54,320 nt of DNA from Caballeronia humi (GCF_001544475.1 NZ_FCNW02000041.1:1-54320), one strand, 5' to 3'. Counted from the first letter of the stretch, positions 1 to 8,931 are shown. Notes: generated by a model from the letters alone, not told the origin. Numbers and translations are program-made.

Positions 1-431
1 CAGTAAGCCCGATTGTCCGCCAGCGTCGCAGTTCATCGCGGTATCTGGCAGGTAACCCGCAAGGGAAGCTGTTGGTCAAGCGGGTAAGAGAAGGCGGAGA
101 AAGCGAACGGCGGCCTGTAATGGGTCGCACAGGGGTTCGAGCTTTGCCCCGACCTGAAAAGGTGCAGACTTCCGCTTGGTGCAGTTGTCGCAGACCAGCG
201 TTTTAGATTCAACGAGGGGCAGCTTGTGAGTGACCGGTTGCGCTACGGTTCAGCGTCTCTCGCCTCAGCAATGAGGCGAATCAACGATGTGACGTGTGCG
301 AAGGTCGTATGAAGGCTGGTATGACCGGCGTCGGTGTGACGTTTAATGCTGTGCTCGAGCTGTATGCGGGGAAACTCGCACGTACAGTTCTTCGGGGGCC
401 GCGTTTCTGAGAGGAGACGTGGCTACCCAAT
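1..431 (+). mobile_element. Group II intron, 3' part (domains V and VI)
   Basis: This is the 3' part of a self-splicing retroelement; its 5' end lies outside the window. Bases 357-390 fold as a 34-nt domain V: GAGCTGT pairs with ACAGTTC and carries the AGC triad, and GCGGG pairs with CTCGC around a GAAA tetraloop. Bases 398-407 pair with 414-423 to form a domain VI helix, and the intron ends CTACCCAAT, fitting the usual 3' AY end. Upstream, about 60-250 looks like structured domain I-III RNA, but that is a pattern judgement. No maturase reading frame occurs between 1 and 357, so the intron is either ORF-less or has lost its protein gene. Directly after base 431 the IS30 transposase frame resumes, which fixes the 3' boundary. 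Confidence 0.8.
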
Positions 432-1133
432 TATCCGACCGACCCGACCCAGCAGGTTTCACACGAAACCATCTACACGGCCATCTACGCCCAGCCGCGA
501 GGCGAACTGCGCCGCCAGTTGATTGCCTGCCTGCGCCACGGCCACAGCACCCGCATGTCCCGCGCGCGTGGCACAGACCGACGCGGGCAAATTCCCGACA
601 TGGTCAGTATTCACGTGCGGCCGCCCGAAATCGAAGACCGCCTGCTGCCGGGCCACTGGGAAGGCGACTTCATCAAAGGCGCCGGTAATCAATCCTCCGT
701 TGGCGTGCTGGTTGAGCGCACCAGCCGGCTGGTGCTGCTTGCCAAGATGGAGGATGCAACAGCGGCCTCTGCTCTGGCGGGCTTCTCGGCCAAACTCAAT
801 TCGATTCCCGAACCCTTGCGCCAGAGCTTCACCTATGACCAGGGCAAGGAACTCGCGCGCCATCAAGAACTCGCCGCCGCCACAGGCGTGAGCGTGTACT
901 TCTGCGACCCGCACAGCCCGTGGCAACGCGGCACTTGCGAAAACACCAACGGATTGTTGCGCCAGTACCTGCCCAAAAGCACCGACCTCTCGGTCTACAG
1001 TCAGGATGAACTCGATGCTATCGCCGACAGCTTGAACAGCCGGCCGCGCGCAACTCACGCGTTCCATTCGCCATTCGAGGTCTTCGCTGCGACACTTGCC
1101 TCAGCCAGCCAGCCTCAAGGCGCTAAACATTAA
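432..1133 (+). CDS. IS30-family transposase, 3' exon (interrupted by group II intron)
   Basis: This is the C-terminal two thirds of an IS30-type DDE transposase. In the frame that resumes after the intron the protein begins YPTDPTQQVSHETIY, which is the conserved middle of the family and has no start codon of its own. The catalytic triad is visible: D in GHWEGDFI, D in FTYDQGKE and E in GTCENTNG, with the typical C-terminal motif LNSRPR near the end. The 5' exon is outside the window. Unless the intron splices, the gene is dead. After the stop, GTTGCACTTCAGTTTGAAAC (1141-1160) resembles an IS30 terminal inverted repeat, which would place the right end of the element near 1165. Confidence 0.85.
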   Translation, partial: YPTDPTQQVSHETIYTAIYAQPRGELRRQLIACLRHGHSTRMSRARGTDRRGQIPDMVSIHVRPPEIEDRLLPGHWEGDFIKGAGNQSSVGVLVERTSRLVLLAKMEDATAASALAGFSAKLNSIPEPLRQSFTYDQGKELARHQELAAATGVSVYFCDPHSPWQRGTCENTNGLLRQYLPKSTDLSVYSQDELDAIADSLNSRPRATHAFHSPFEVFAATLASASQPQGAKH

Positions 1134-1165
1134 ACCCCGTGTTGCACTTCAGTTTGAAACCGCCA

Positions 1166-1735
1166 AGTTAGGAGCCAGCGGGACAGCACGACAACTTCCG
1201 ATTCGCTCTCGCGACGCAACTGAGAGGGTCGCAGGGGCGGCCAGCTGCTAAAACGGGCTTGCAGCTCATCGTATAAGAACGGCCTGCCCACCCGAAGTGC
1301 TCCCCCGGTGCCCCCTTGTCTCGGATGGTCACACCGTGCGCCCGACCTGCCGGGCGCGAGACCGTGAGGCACCGTCTATAACATGCCGGTTACGATCTAT
1401 GGCATTTAACTTAGAAATCGGAAACACGCGGCTCAACGAACGACCGAGCCATTGAGCATCGATTGCCGTATTCGCAAATAGGGTTGCACCGCACAGTTTG
1501 ATAACCGACATCGCGAAAATCTTGATCAGTCGAACCGGAAGCGAACGCAGCATCGTTCGTAATCCCGCATGCGTGAGCGATGCAGTCTCGAATTTTGCCT
1601 GATTCGAAAGTTTGTCAATCTTCCACCGAGCGAATTCGGGATTGCGGTTCGCCGCTCGTGCTTTGCATTCTTGGCCGGTCGAGCACCACCAAAAGGACAC
1701 TCTATGCCCCAGACCTCAGTTTCGCGGCCCCATGT
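1166..1735. other. No convincing gene (flank of the IS30 element)
   Basis: About 570 bases between the IS30 end and the next gene. A minus-strand reading frame of 123 codons (1329-1700) is open, but it has no ribosome binding site, no recognisable motif and an arginine-rich tail typical of chance frames in GC-rich DNA. I see no RNA gene or strong hairpin here. Confidence 0.4.
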
Positions 1736-2719
1736 CTAGGAGCGTAATAGTCTTTCGGTACGCCGTCCGTTACCTCGATATATTCTCGAGACCTGCGACT
1801 TCACGTGGAGCCAAATTGCCATGCGACGTTCCAGATACTTTCGAAAACATGCGTCGCCGCGCTTCGCTAGGCGAGTATGAGTGTGCGCTGTTGCGTGCCG
1901 CCAATGGCCGAAGACAAGCACTTCGTCGTTTTCCTTGAGCGATTTGACCCATTCGAGCTGACTAGTCCATACGGCAGCCTGTATGACCTCTCCTACAGTT
2001 TGGTCACGGGCATACGGCCTGGCTGTCGATGTCTTGAACTTCAAAACGTACAACAACCGCCCTCGACCTTTAATGGTTTCGATGGCGGAGACGCGGCCCA
2101 CAAGCGCAATCGGGAAAGGAAGCGTTGCCTGACCAAGCCAACGATAAGCTGCAGTGAATCGCTCTTCCTCGTAATAGAACTCGTGCCAGCTCACGGACAT
2201 TCCATTGAAGACAAACTCAAGCCGGTCTTTCAAAATGAAATCGTCCCCACACAAGGCGCGCAGCAGAATTATTCGTTTAGCCGTGTTGAGGTATGCTGAG
2301 AGCAACCGACGAGGGTCACAGGAGAAGAGCGCCCCGCGAACACTTGATGAATTGACCGCCTGGCCGCCCGTTGACTGCGCTTGGTAGACCTTCAAATCGC
2401 GCATATCACCGATTGCAAGCAGACGAAAGCGATATTGTCCCCGCTCTAGCGCCTGCACCAGACCGAGCGATCGGCGGGCAATCACTTCGAGCTGCTCCCG
2501 GACGTTGAACTCGCAGCCCTCCTCATGGGCAGACTTTGGGAGCAGGCGGAAATAGCCCCTGACCCCATAGGTGTTGCCTCTATTCTCGCGCGCGTGTGGC
2601 GGAACGTAACAAACGCCCGCACCGCAATACTTACACCTCAATGACGAGCCCTCAGCGACCTCGTCGGCGAAGACTTCTCGCCCGTCCATTGTTGCAGCAG
2701 ACCACATCTTTGCGGCCAT
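1736..2719 (-). CDS. Hypothetical protein with CoiA-like Cys-rich N-terminus
   Basis: A 327-residue protein of unknown function. The start is the second Met (2719), since GAGGAG lies 8 nt before it but only 2 nt before the upstream ATG. Residues about 10-70 carry the pattern DGREVFADEV, then CKYCGAGVCYVPPH, then GVRGYFRLLPKSAHEEGC. This resembles the short Cys/His N-terminal domain seen in CoiA-type competence and nuclease-like proteins, where a CxxC pair precedes a conserved RHF-like motif and a Cys. The remainder is mixed alpha/beta with no signal peptide or membrane span, and I recognise no domain there. It stands alone in the accessory island. A zinc-binding role is inference only. Confidence 0.6.
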   Translation of the reverse strand: MAAKMWSAATMDGREVFADEVAEGSSLRCKYCGAGVCYVPPHARENRGNTYGVRGYFRLLPKSAHEEGCEFNVREQLEVIARRSLGLVQALERGQYRFRLLAIGDMRDLKVYQAQSTGGQAVNSSSVRGALFSCDPRRLLSAYLNTAKRIILLRALCGDDFILKDRLEFVFNGMSVSWHEFYYEEERFTAAYRWLGQATLPFPIALVGRVSAIETIKGRGRLLYVLKFKTSTARPYARDQTVGEVIQAAVWTSQLEWVKSLKENDEVLVFGHWRHATAHTHTRLAKRGDACFRKYLERRMAIWLHVKSQVSRIYRGNGRRTERLLRS

Positions 2720-3604
2720 AGCCATCGCTCCTCGTGCCGCTCGTGCGGCTCCTCTTTCCCAGAACTTAAAAAGTGCTGGAACCTTCTATTCTTTCCGTTG
2801 ATGCGTTGGGTCTGCGCAAGAGGCGCAGCGGCTGAGGTCGCGTCATCTCGACTTCCTACATACTTGCTTGTTACTTTGATTCCCGCGACGCCATCGCAAC
2901 GATCGTTACGTTTCGACGCCCTTTCGGTTGAGCGTTCCGCTTAGAGAATACAGAGTGACGACCGCGTTTCATGCCAACGACTCCGTCAGAAGCGGCCCGA
3001 TCGGAGTGACCGATCGTGGGCGGCCTCTTTAGACTCATGCGAAACTTTGTTCAAAATCGAGTCAAACTCCGCTGCTGACCAACCGAATATGCCTCTCCGA
3101 TTGCCACATTAGACAGTGCGACATCTCTTTAACGCGCTTTGCGTTAACGTGGCTCGCAACTAGTGCTCTGGTAATCGGTCGTTGGCCCGAGAGCCGGCGG
3201 TAGGCTCTAGCGTCTATGTGCTGCCCGTCGTTTCAGGGCGAAAGAAAGACCTTGAGTCGCCGCGCACCATTTTATGCAAACGACCTGCTGGCGTCGGTCA
3301 TCGGGGATACTCATCCGCGAGGACTTCCAGGTCGCAAGTCGTCGAAATCGGCAAACTTCGCTCCACGGATGCGCATTTTTCGTGACAGCATGGACGCGCC
3401 GCGGCCAGCGCGCTGCAGAGGAACTTGGATTGCGCTTTGATGCCAAGCTAGAAGACCCTTTCGTTAGGCACGGAGGCAAACCGCGCCGTGAGGCGCGGTT
3501 TGCCTATCCGAAATTGGGGTTGCGACGACGCCCGCAATGCCTCCGAGGCGGCCAGTTACCCATGCAATAAAGGCACAACGAGGATGGCCATGAGAGCGCC
3601 AGCC
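2720..3604. other. Long intergenic stretch with two hairpins, no clear gene
   Basis: Nearly 900 bases without a supportable gene. Bases 2993-3019 form an imperfect hairpin (seven pairs, a bulge, then four pairs), and 3474-3505 form a perfect one listed separately. Overlapping plus-strand frames between 3182 and 3570 lack ribosome binding sites and run through the second hairpin. The stretch may hold a decayed gene upstream of that hairpin, but I cannot identify it. Confidence 0.4.
3474..3505. terminator. Perfect 14-bp hairpin, terminator-like
   Basis: AGGCAAACCGCGCC (3474-3487) is followed by a GTGA tetraloop and its exact reverse complement (3492-3505). No U-tract follows on the plus strand and none is clear on the minus strand, so it is not a classical intrinsic terminator. 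It could still end transcription, protect a 3' end or be a leftover element end. Confidence 0.45.
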
Positions 3605-4078
3605 CTATTCTGATCCATCATCATCAGAGAAGCAGAGGTGCCCGATGACAAACAGCGACACCGAAAACAATAAAAGCGTCGCAGTTTCGAGCAGCGCCCG
3701 CGCACCCCAAGTCCTGGTCGACTGGATCACATAACCTGCGCCGATGAGCGAACATGCGCTAAGCATATGCGCGAAGCGGCCATTGAGCCGCCTCTGAGCG
3801 CTGTTAGGCGAAGCGATCATCCGTAGTTCAGGTATCCGTCGCTCGCCAACGCTTACTTTGGGGCCAACGACATATGTGCCCGCCGGTTTGCATTCAACTC
3901 GATAGGAGACGCCTTCGTACTTCACTCTGATCGAGGTGCGACGGTCGCTCTTCTCGAGACCATCAAGAAGATCGCTTACCCGCGGGGTTATGATAATGCT
4001 AGAAGAATCCGCGATCGAAACACGATCGGTCAGCACCAATCCGCCTTCGTAGCGGACTTCCAATACTGCAATTTTCAT
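3605..4078 (-). CDS. Small hypothetical membrane protein
   Basis: A 157-residue protein, not recognised. The start is supported by GGAGAGG 4-7 nt before ATG. The N-terminal 95 residues are hydrophilic and beta-rich. Two hydrophobic stretches follow, around residues 105-118 (HMLSACSLIGAGYVI) and 130-150 (LLETATLLLFSVSLFVIGHL), and the tail is acidic (SDDDGSE). It is likely an inner-membrane protein with a soluble N-terminal domain. It is isolated between long intergenic stretches in the island. Confidence 0.6.
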   Translation of the reverse strand: MKIAVLEVRYEGGLVLTDRVSIADSSSIIITPRVSDLLDGLEKSDRRTSIRVKYEGVSYRVECKPAGTYVVGPKVSVGERRIPELRMIASPNSAQRRLNGRFAHMLSACSLIGAGYVIQSTRTWGARALLETATLLLFSVSLFVIGHLCFSDDDGSE

Positions 4079-4670
4079 AAGACCTCTCCATTTGGTGAGA
4101 AACGAGCCTTCGGCTGTTCATGAGGAACAATCTCCGGCGACTAAAAAAGACGGGCACAATCTGGGCACCACTTCTATGGCGTCCAAGCCGAGACGGCATG
4201 GCGAGCGGTTTTGTTAGGTTCAGGTGTAGATCAACGGAGTAAAGCGACTAACGACGACCGTTGCGAAATGCGTTGTGAAAATGCGAGAGAAATATGTTCA
4301 AGCGCGGACGGAAGAGTCGGCTTGTGGAGTCGATGCGTCGAGACGCGGTGTGTTTGACCAATATAGTCCGCCTGCAAGTACGTTCGCCGTGAAATGCTGC
4401 GAAAAAACGCGGTCTTTCGCGCGCAGCTCAGCGCCGCTGAGCATTCGCGCCCAGCCGCCGCCGTCAATTGATGCGCTTAGGCGAGCGCGAATCATCGGAC
4501 TTACGGTGCTCGACAATGCTGGCGAGCCATTCGTGTGGCGTCGGGCGAGCGGCGCCTGAAGCCACCCGATCGTTGATGCTTGCTCGCTCGTCGCGGGATA
4601 CGCGGGCGTGAGATCAAGTTTCGCTTGCATCGCCTACGCCCCGCCGTGTCCGACTTGCTAGTCGCATCGA
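4079..4670. other. Intergenic stretch, nothing recognised
   Basis: About 590 bases between two minus-strand hypotheticals. Several short frames overlap on both strands (for example 4298-4630 minus and 4275-4559 plus), but none has a ribosome binding site or recognisable motif. No hairpin or repeat stands out. Confidence 0.4.
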
Positions 4671-5342
4671 TCAATTGCACGGGGTCGTGCAACTATCGTG
4701 CAAGCATGAGTCGATCTGAGCAGCGATGGCCTCTCGGTCTAAGTATCGTGAGTGGTTCGCGCGGAATCGATGCAACCTCCCGCGCAGGAAGTGATAGAGC
4801 TCTGGCAACTGGAGGACGCTGTCAGGCACGGTCGGATGTATGAAGCACCCCGATTGAGCACATATTGCGATGCTTTCGACCGGAGCGCCGTATTGAGAGA
4901 GCAGCGCGCGCAGGTAACGCACGACCGGCTTGGCCCTTCGCGTTGGCGACGTTTGAACGGTTGTTATCCCGAGATCGTCAACGATAAGGAGTTCATCCGC
5001 GTTGCTGGTCGGCTTGATCGTGCCGCGCCACTCGTAGTAATCGATGACAAAGACGCTAAAACCGGTGATGACTAGACAGTGGACCCACGTCGTTGGGTTA
5101 GCCGTTCCAGAAGCATGTGCGAGAAGAACGTCTGGGCATACATGGACTTTGCTGTCGCACACTGCCATCAGAGTTGGAGCGATCCTCTTTGCCAACGACT
5201 GAGCGATATGTCGGCGGTTCCCCGCGCGCGCTGATGTTCCGTCATCGGGGGTCGCGTAGGCCAGAAGATCTTCGTCAATGGGTTCGCGGTCATTGAGCAG
5301 TTCCTCATGCGCGAGGCTTGATTCGAAATGTTGTTCTTTCAT
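4671..5342 (-). CDS. NERD-like domain protein A
   Basis: A 223-residue protein starting at MKEQHFESS; the frame stays open further upstream, but that part is low-complexity (FLLPFFLPYLLP) and unlikely to be translated. Residues about 60-180 have the core of a NERD (nuclease-related) fold: a strand VHCLVITGFSVFVIDYYEWRG, then LLIVDD, then a helix VVRYLRALLSQYG and a strand VESIAICA. The usual NERD acid and ExK signature is not conserved (VIDYYEWRG where family members have VIEVKxxxG), so catalysis is doubtful. The C-terminal part (LPELYHFLRGR, then a helical tail) aligns with the product at 8161-8931, making the two diverged paralogues. The fold assignment is by eye. Confidence 0.55.
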   Translation of the reverse strand: MKEQHFESSLAHEELLNDREPIDEDLLAYATPDDGTSARAGNRRHIAQSLAKRIAPTLMAVCDSKVHVCPDVLLAHASGTANPTTWVHCLVITGFSVFVIDYYEWRGTIKPTSNADELLIVDDLGITTVQTSPTRRAKPVVRYLRALLSQYGAPVESIAICAQSGCFIHPTVPDSVLQLPELYHFLRGRLHRFRANHSRYLDREAIAAQIDSCLHDSCTTPCN

Positions 5343-5560
5343 AGAGACTCGCAAGGTTGCATGCGATCGATAGGTCTGCGGGAGGATCCATAGGACATCA
5401 CTAGCTGAATACATCGTCCTGGATATTCGTGTTGATGCTGGCAATAGGTACGGCAAAAAGAACGGCAATAGGAACGGCGATGGATCGTTGCAAATAGCGA
5501 TCGTTTGATGGATCGACGCACGCACTCACTTCGGATCTCGTGGCCGGCTACGTTTTCGGC

Positions 5561-5851
5561 TCAAGCAGATCGCTTCTCGTCGTGCTTGACCCGCTCGATG
5601 AGCAGTTCACGTAACGCGGCAAGGCGTCGCTGCTGAAGCGGGATGAGGGAAGTCTCGCGTTCGATGCGATCGAGCCGGTTAAGCCAGTACGACTCGTTCA
5701 AGTAAAGCTTCGTGAAGAATTTTTCCTTTTTCTGTGTGCAGTGGCGTATCACCGTTTCAAGATGTCCATGCTCTGAGTCTGCCCATCGCGATGGCAGTTT
5801 CGATGAGGGGGACCGTTGGCCCTCTGTAGAGCGACGCTTTAGCCCGCGCAT
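5561..5851 (-). CDS. Small hypothetical protein
   Basis: A 96-residue basic protein, not recognised. The start is the ATG at 5851, which has GGAGGG (5859-5864) 7 nt upstream; a longer open frame reaching 5917 is therefore unlikely to be used. The C-terminal half is strongly helical (YWLNRLDRIERETSLIPLQ, then RRLAALRELLIERVKHDE), suggesting a helical hairpin or coiled coil. No signal peptide or membrane span is present. It is on the same strand as the NERD-like gene A but upstream of it, with a gap of over 200 bases. Confidence 0.5.
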   Translation of the reverse strand: MRGLKRRSTEGQRSPSSKLPSRWADSEHGHLETVIRHCTQKKEKFFTKLYLNESYWLNRLDRIERETSLIPLQQRRLAALRELLIERVKHDEKRSA

Positions 5852-6518
5852 GTGGTAACCCTCCAGACAAGTCGCGGCCACGCGCGTTCGGTCTCGCGCG
5901 CGAAATCGCTGTCCCACAGCGCCCGTCCAGGGCGACGTCGAATGCGCCGTTGTTCGATTGGGCTAACTGATCGTTGATCGATCGCCGGCCGGCACAACTG
6001 CTTTCTTATAGTCATGGCGATGAAGATTTGCTTGCGACAAGTCCATCATGCCGGTCAGAAATCGAAGTCAAGGCGTGGCGACGACCAATGAAGCCGAGCG
6101 CGCCAAGTCGGCGGGAGCGCGGTCGTGCCGATGGATGCGGCGGCAACTGGCCGAGTTGTAGAGATCGAGTCGAGCTTGTGGCCGAGGAGCTGACGTGTCG
6201 AAGATCGAACGCGGGGCCCCGGCAGCAGACAGGCGACAGTGTATGGCGGTGTATCTGGTGTATCGGGGGGGCCGAAATCCCTTAATTCGGCGGGTTTAGG
6301 GCATACCGCCGGCTCTCGTTAGCCACGTTTATCCGGCGTGAAGATTTCACGCATGGGTTACGACTTGGCGATTCGGGACAGTTAAGGATGCGGCCCGCGT
6401 CGACGCGAGTAAGCGCCCGGGCAGGCGCTTTTCCCACGATCATTTGCCAAACAATGGCTGGTCGCGCTGGTCGACCGAGCGCATTGCGCCGCCGAGCGAA
6501 ACCGGGCAGCGCGGATTT
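5852..6518. other. Intergenic stretch, possible decayed gene
   Basis: About 670 bases without a supportable gene. On the plus strand near 6120-6220 the fragments MRRQLAEL and VSKIERG occur in neighbouring frames separated by stops. This faintly recalls a broken XRE-type helix-turn-helix gene, but it is too degraded to call. Confidence 0.35.
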
Positions 6519-7550
6519 TCAGGCAGGACGTGGATCAAAAATACTGGGCAGACGTGCCATTCCCGGTATATTCGCGCGAAGAAGGCCTTGAAACTCGCGA
6601 ATGAGTTCAACCTGTTCCTCGTTCTTTATGCGTTTCTGAAGAACCTTTTTTATCGCGAGTTCCATCTCACGACGGTATCGAAGTAGCAGTTCAGCGTCTC
6701 TGCACTCGATGACGAGGCGGTTAGGCCCCCTCCCCTTCTTTATACGTACGCGGAAGAAGTTCGACGGGCGAATGTTTTCAGCCCTGAGTTCGGTCAGAAT
6801 GTTCTCAGCCGTTCGACCTTTAACCTTGTACATCGGCTCGACCCCTCGCGCCCGCACGATCATCTCATCAGCGCCCAACTCGTCACAGAGCGTAAGAAGT
6901 CTTCTTCCGATGGCGAAGGTGAGGTCGCTTTCCCAAAAAAGATAACGGACGGCGTCTGGGATTTGACCGATTGCAACGGCCTCACTGATGTGACGTCGCG
7001 AAACGTTGAGCACCCGAGCGCATTCGCTATAAGTATTCCATTCACCTTTTGTGACGCCGAGGTGGTAGCGGTCTAGGATGTTTTTAGGTAAATCAAGCGA
7101 CCTCGCGGCTATTTTACTGTCCTGGCCAGACCGGCGCAGAGCGCGCTTCGATTCAGATATCTTGCCCTTGACGATGCTGAGCACCGTTTTCTTTGTATAT
7201 TTACCCCCGCAAGCTCCGCTCCGTTGAATGCGTTGAAGCACCGTCGCAAGACCATCACGCATAATCACTTCCCGAATCACCCGGACCGTGTGGCTGGTGA
7301 CGTCGATTTCGTCTTCGAACAAATCGCGGACTTCCACCGGCAGCGCGCGTAGTTGCAGTGCAAACGATAACTCGGCCTGACTGACGCGAAGCGTTTTCAG
7401 TGCACCGGTTTGCGTGGTCCATCGTCCCTCGTCGAGCCCCTGCTGATACCGGTCGGCGACGATCCGGCAACTCCGCCTGCTTATCAGGCGGTATGGTCTT
7501 TTTTGCCCCATTATTTCAGTCTCTTGTCGCTCATGATTTCGTGTTTCCAT
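6519..7550 (-). CDS. Protein with two tandem ParB/KorB-like HTH repeats
   Basis: A 343-residue putative DNA-binding protein. Residues about 33-85 and 158-210 are an internal duplication. Both share DRYxxGxxxGxW near the start, then LxVSxxxxSxA, then a P-x-x-V-R-x-LF ending (TLRVSQAELSFA with LPVEVRDLF, and VLNVSRRHISEA with IPDAVRYLF). This is the pattern of the helix-turn-helix region of ParB/KorB-type proteins, in which VS starts the recognition helix. The ParB N-terminal CTPase/nuclease domain is absent. The C-terminal 110 residues are basic and helical. The start could be Met1 (7550) or Met14 (7511). No par partner or ATPase lies nearby, so it is more likely a regulator than a partition protein; that is inference. 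Confidence 0.6.
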   Translation of the reverse strand: METRNHERQETEIMGQKRPYRLISRRSCRIVADRYQQGLDEGRWTTQTGALKTLRVSQAELSFALQLRALPVEVRDLFEDEIDVTSHTVRVIREVIMRDGLATVLQRIQRSGACGGKYTKKTVLSIVKGKISESKRALRRSGQDSKIAARSLDLPKNILDRYHLGVTKGEWNTYSECARVLNVSRRHISEAVAIGQIPDAVRYLFWESDLTFAIGRRLLTLCDELGADEMIVRARGVEPMYKVKGRTAENILTELRAENIRPSNFFRVRIKKGRGPNRLVIECRDAELLLRYRREMELAIKKVLQKRIKNEEQVELIREFQGLLRANIPGMARLPSIFDPRPA

Positions 7551-8160
7551 GAAAGTCTCTTCATAACAATACGCGATTTTTTGACAAAATGGCGGCGGAA
7601 TGGCGATCGAAAAATAGCGTCTTTCAAGAAATGCGCGTAGTCATTTGGGCGAGCGGGAGGCTAATGCCTTTAAAGACGGAGTATCAAGCAAGGACAAAAA
7701 AGAAAGTTGCGCGATGAACCCGCCCGCCCGCGATGAGTAGCATTCTTCGAGACCGCTGACCTCCCCGATACACCTGATCGAGAGCTCACCGCTCTTCTCC
7801 CCTTCCTAAGGGCGCACGCTGCTGGTGGCTGCGGTCGCTGCGAGTCGCTGCGTCGCTTACAACGCTTCCCGCCTTGTTGTCGCTACATCCCCGTCGCATC
7901 TTCTTTCTCGGCTGCTTGAGCTACCCGCAGCGGATAAGCGCTACCCGGGTAGCAGATCTTGAATCTGGATGAAAAAATTCGTATTAGTTTGTTTTCTTTG
8001 AGAAAAGCGCCCATTTTTGCGAAATCGATCCCGCACGTCCAGATGCCCAGCTTCCTCAATGTCGACCCCTAGAGGTCATGGTTCGGCTCGATTCCAGGAG
8101 ATTGGCCCGACAGTCGCTCCTCCGAAAATCGCTGCCTTTTGGGCGCCCGGACGTTCTTTA
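7551..8160. other. Intergenic stretch, nothing recognised
   Basis: About 610 bases upstream of the double-HTH gene. An AT-rich part around 7555-7640 could hold its promoter, but I see no clear -35/-10 pair. A plus-strand frame at 8017-8328 overlaps the NERD-like gene B and has no ribosome binding site. Confidence 0.4.
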
Positions 8161-8931
8161 TCAGTTGGCGCCCTCGGTCCGATTTGCGCTTTGACCGCGA
8201 CCCACTATCGGTCTGCAGGCAGCGCGCAAACGATCGCCGAGCTCATGAACGTTGAATTGGCCACACCTGACATGAGCGCGCTCGCGCCTCACGCGAAGGA
8301 AGTGTTGCAATTCACTTATTTTAAGTAGGGAAGTGGGAATCCCTTCCCCGAGTTCGGTCGCTTCGTTGTCGACAACGACGATGATTTCAATCGGGCACTG
8401 TAAAGGCGCAAGCAAGAATTCTAAGAAGTACATCGCGGGAACAATAGTGTGAAGGGGGCTGGAAGCGATCTTGAGCGTTCCCGACTCGTTAACCACCCGC
8501 AGTTTGTTTGCGTCTGCGCCGGGGTCAAGACGGCCGCCTTGAGTTACGCCATAAATGATAAACACGCCGAATTGGGTCACGGCTACACAGTCAGCGCGGA
8601 TCACAGGGCCGGATACCCCTTTCGATGTGAAGACGGTGAATTCCTCATGCAAGCAGTAGTGGTCTCCTAGTAGCGGAGCGAAAACAGCATGCAGCTTTTG
8701 TTCGAAAGCGAGATATTTCTGCCGCCGCTGAGCCACCAGAGGTTCTTTCGCGAATCGATTGGGGTAACCCAGAGTGGCCTGACTCGGAACGAACGGAATC
8801 GCGTCGTTGTGGCCGGATGTGCGACTTTGTTTTGTCAACTTTAGATTCTCCCATCGTTGAGAATGCTTTCGAACTTGCGTTTGCGCACAGCGCCGCGTAA
8901 TGGTGAAGATCGTAGAGTTCTTCCTGAGCAT
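8161..8931 (-). CDS. NERD-like domain protein B
   Basis: A 256-residue protein, diverged paralogue of the product at 4671-5342. After a variable basic N-terminus, residues about 80-220 align with it: RADCVAVTQFGVFIIYGV against VHCLVITGFSVFVIDYYE, a helix YFLEFLLAPLQ against YLRALLSQYG, and ISELQHFLRVR against LPELYHFLRGR. As in protein A, the ExK of active NERD nucleases is missing (IIYGVTQGG), although an Asp is kept in RADCVAV. The ATG at 8931 has no clear ribosome binding site; a TTG at 8838 preceded by GGGAGA at 8 nt is an alternative that would remove 31 residues. Function is unknown. Confidence 0.55.
   Translation of the reverse strand: MLRKNSTIFTITRRCAQTQVRKHSQRWENLKLTKQSRTSGHNDAIPFVPSQATLGYPNRFAKEPLVAQRRQKYLAFEQKLHAVFAPLLGDHYCLHEEFTVFTSKGVSGPVIRADCVAVTQFGVFIIYGVTQGGRLDPGADANKLRVVNESGTLKIASSPLHTIVPAMYFLEFLLAPLQCPIEIIVVVDNEATELGEGIPTSLLKISELQHFLRVRRERAHVRCGQFNVHELGDRLRAACRPIVGRGQSANRTEGAN

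Noticed and set aside
459..1067. 202-codon minus-strand frame opposite the IS30 transposase
   Set aside because: It is the antisense shadow of a gene with clear DDE motifs and has no ribosome binding site.
1329..1700. 123-codon minus-strand frame
   Set aside because: No start signal, no motif and an Arg-rich tail; probably a chance frame next to the IS30 end.
3274..3570. 98-codon plus-strand frame, considered as a broken nuclease gene
   Set aside because: It runs through the perfect hairpin at 3474-3505 and has no recognisable motif or ribosome binding site.
5974..6285. Possible XRE-type regulator
   Set aside because: Fragments such as VSKIERG lie in different frames separated by stops; too degraded to support.
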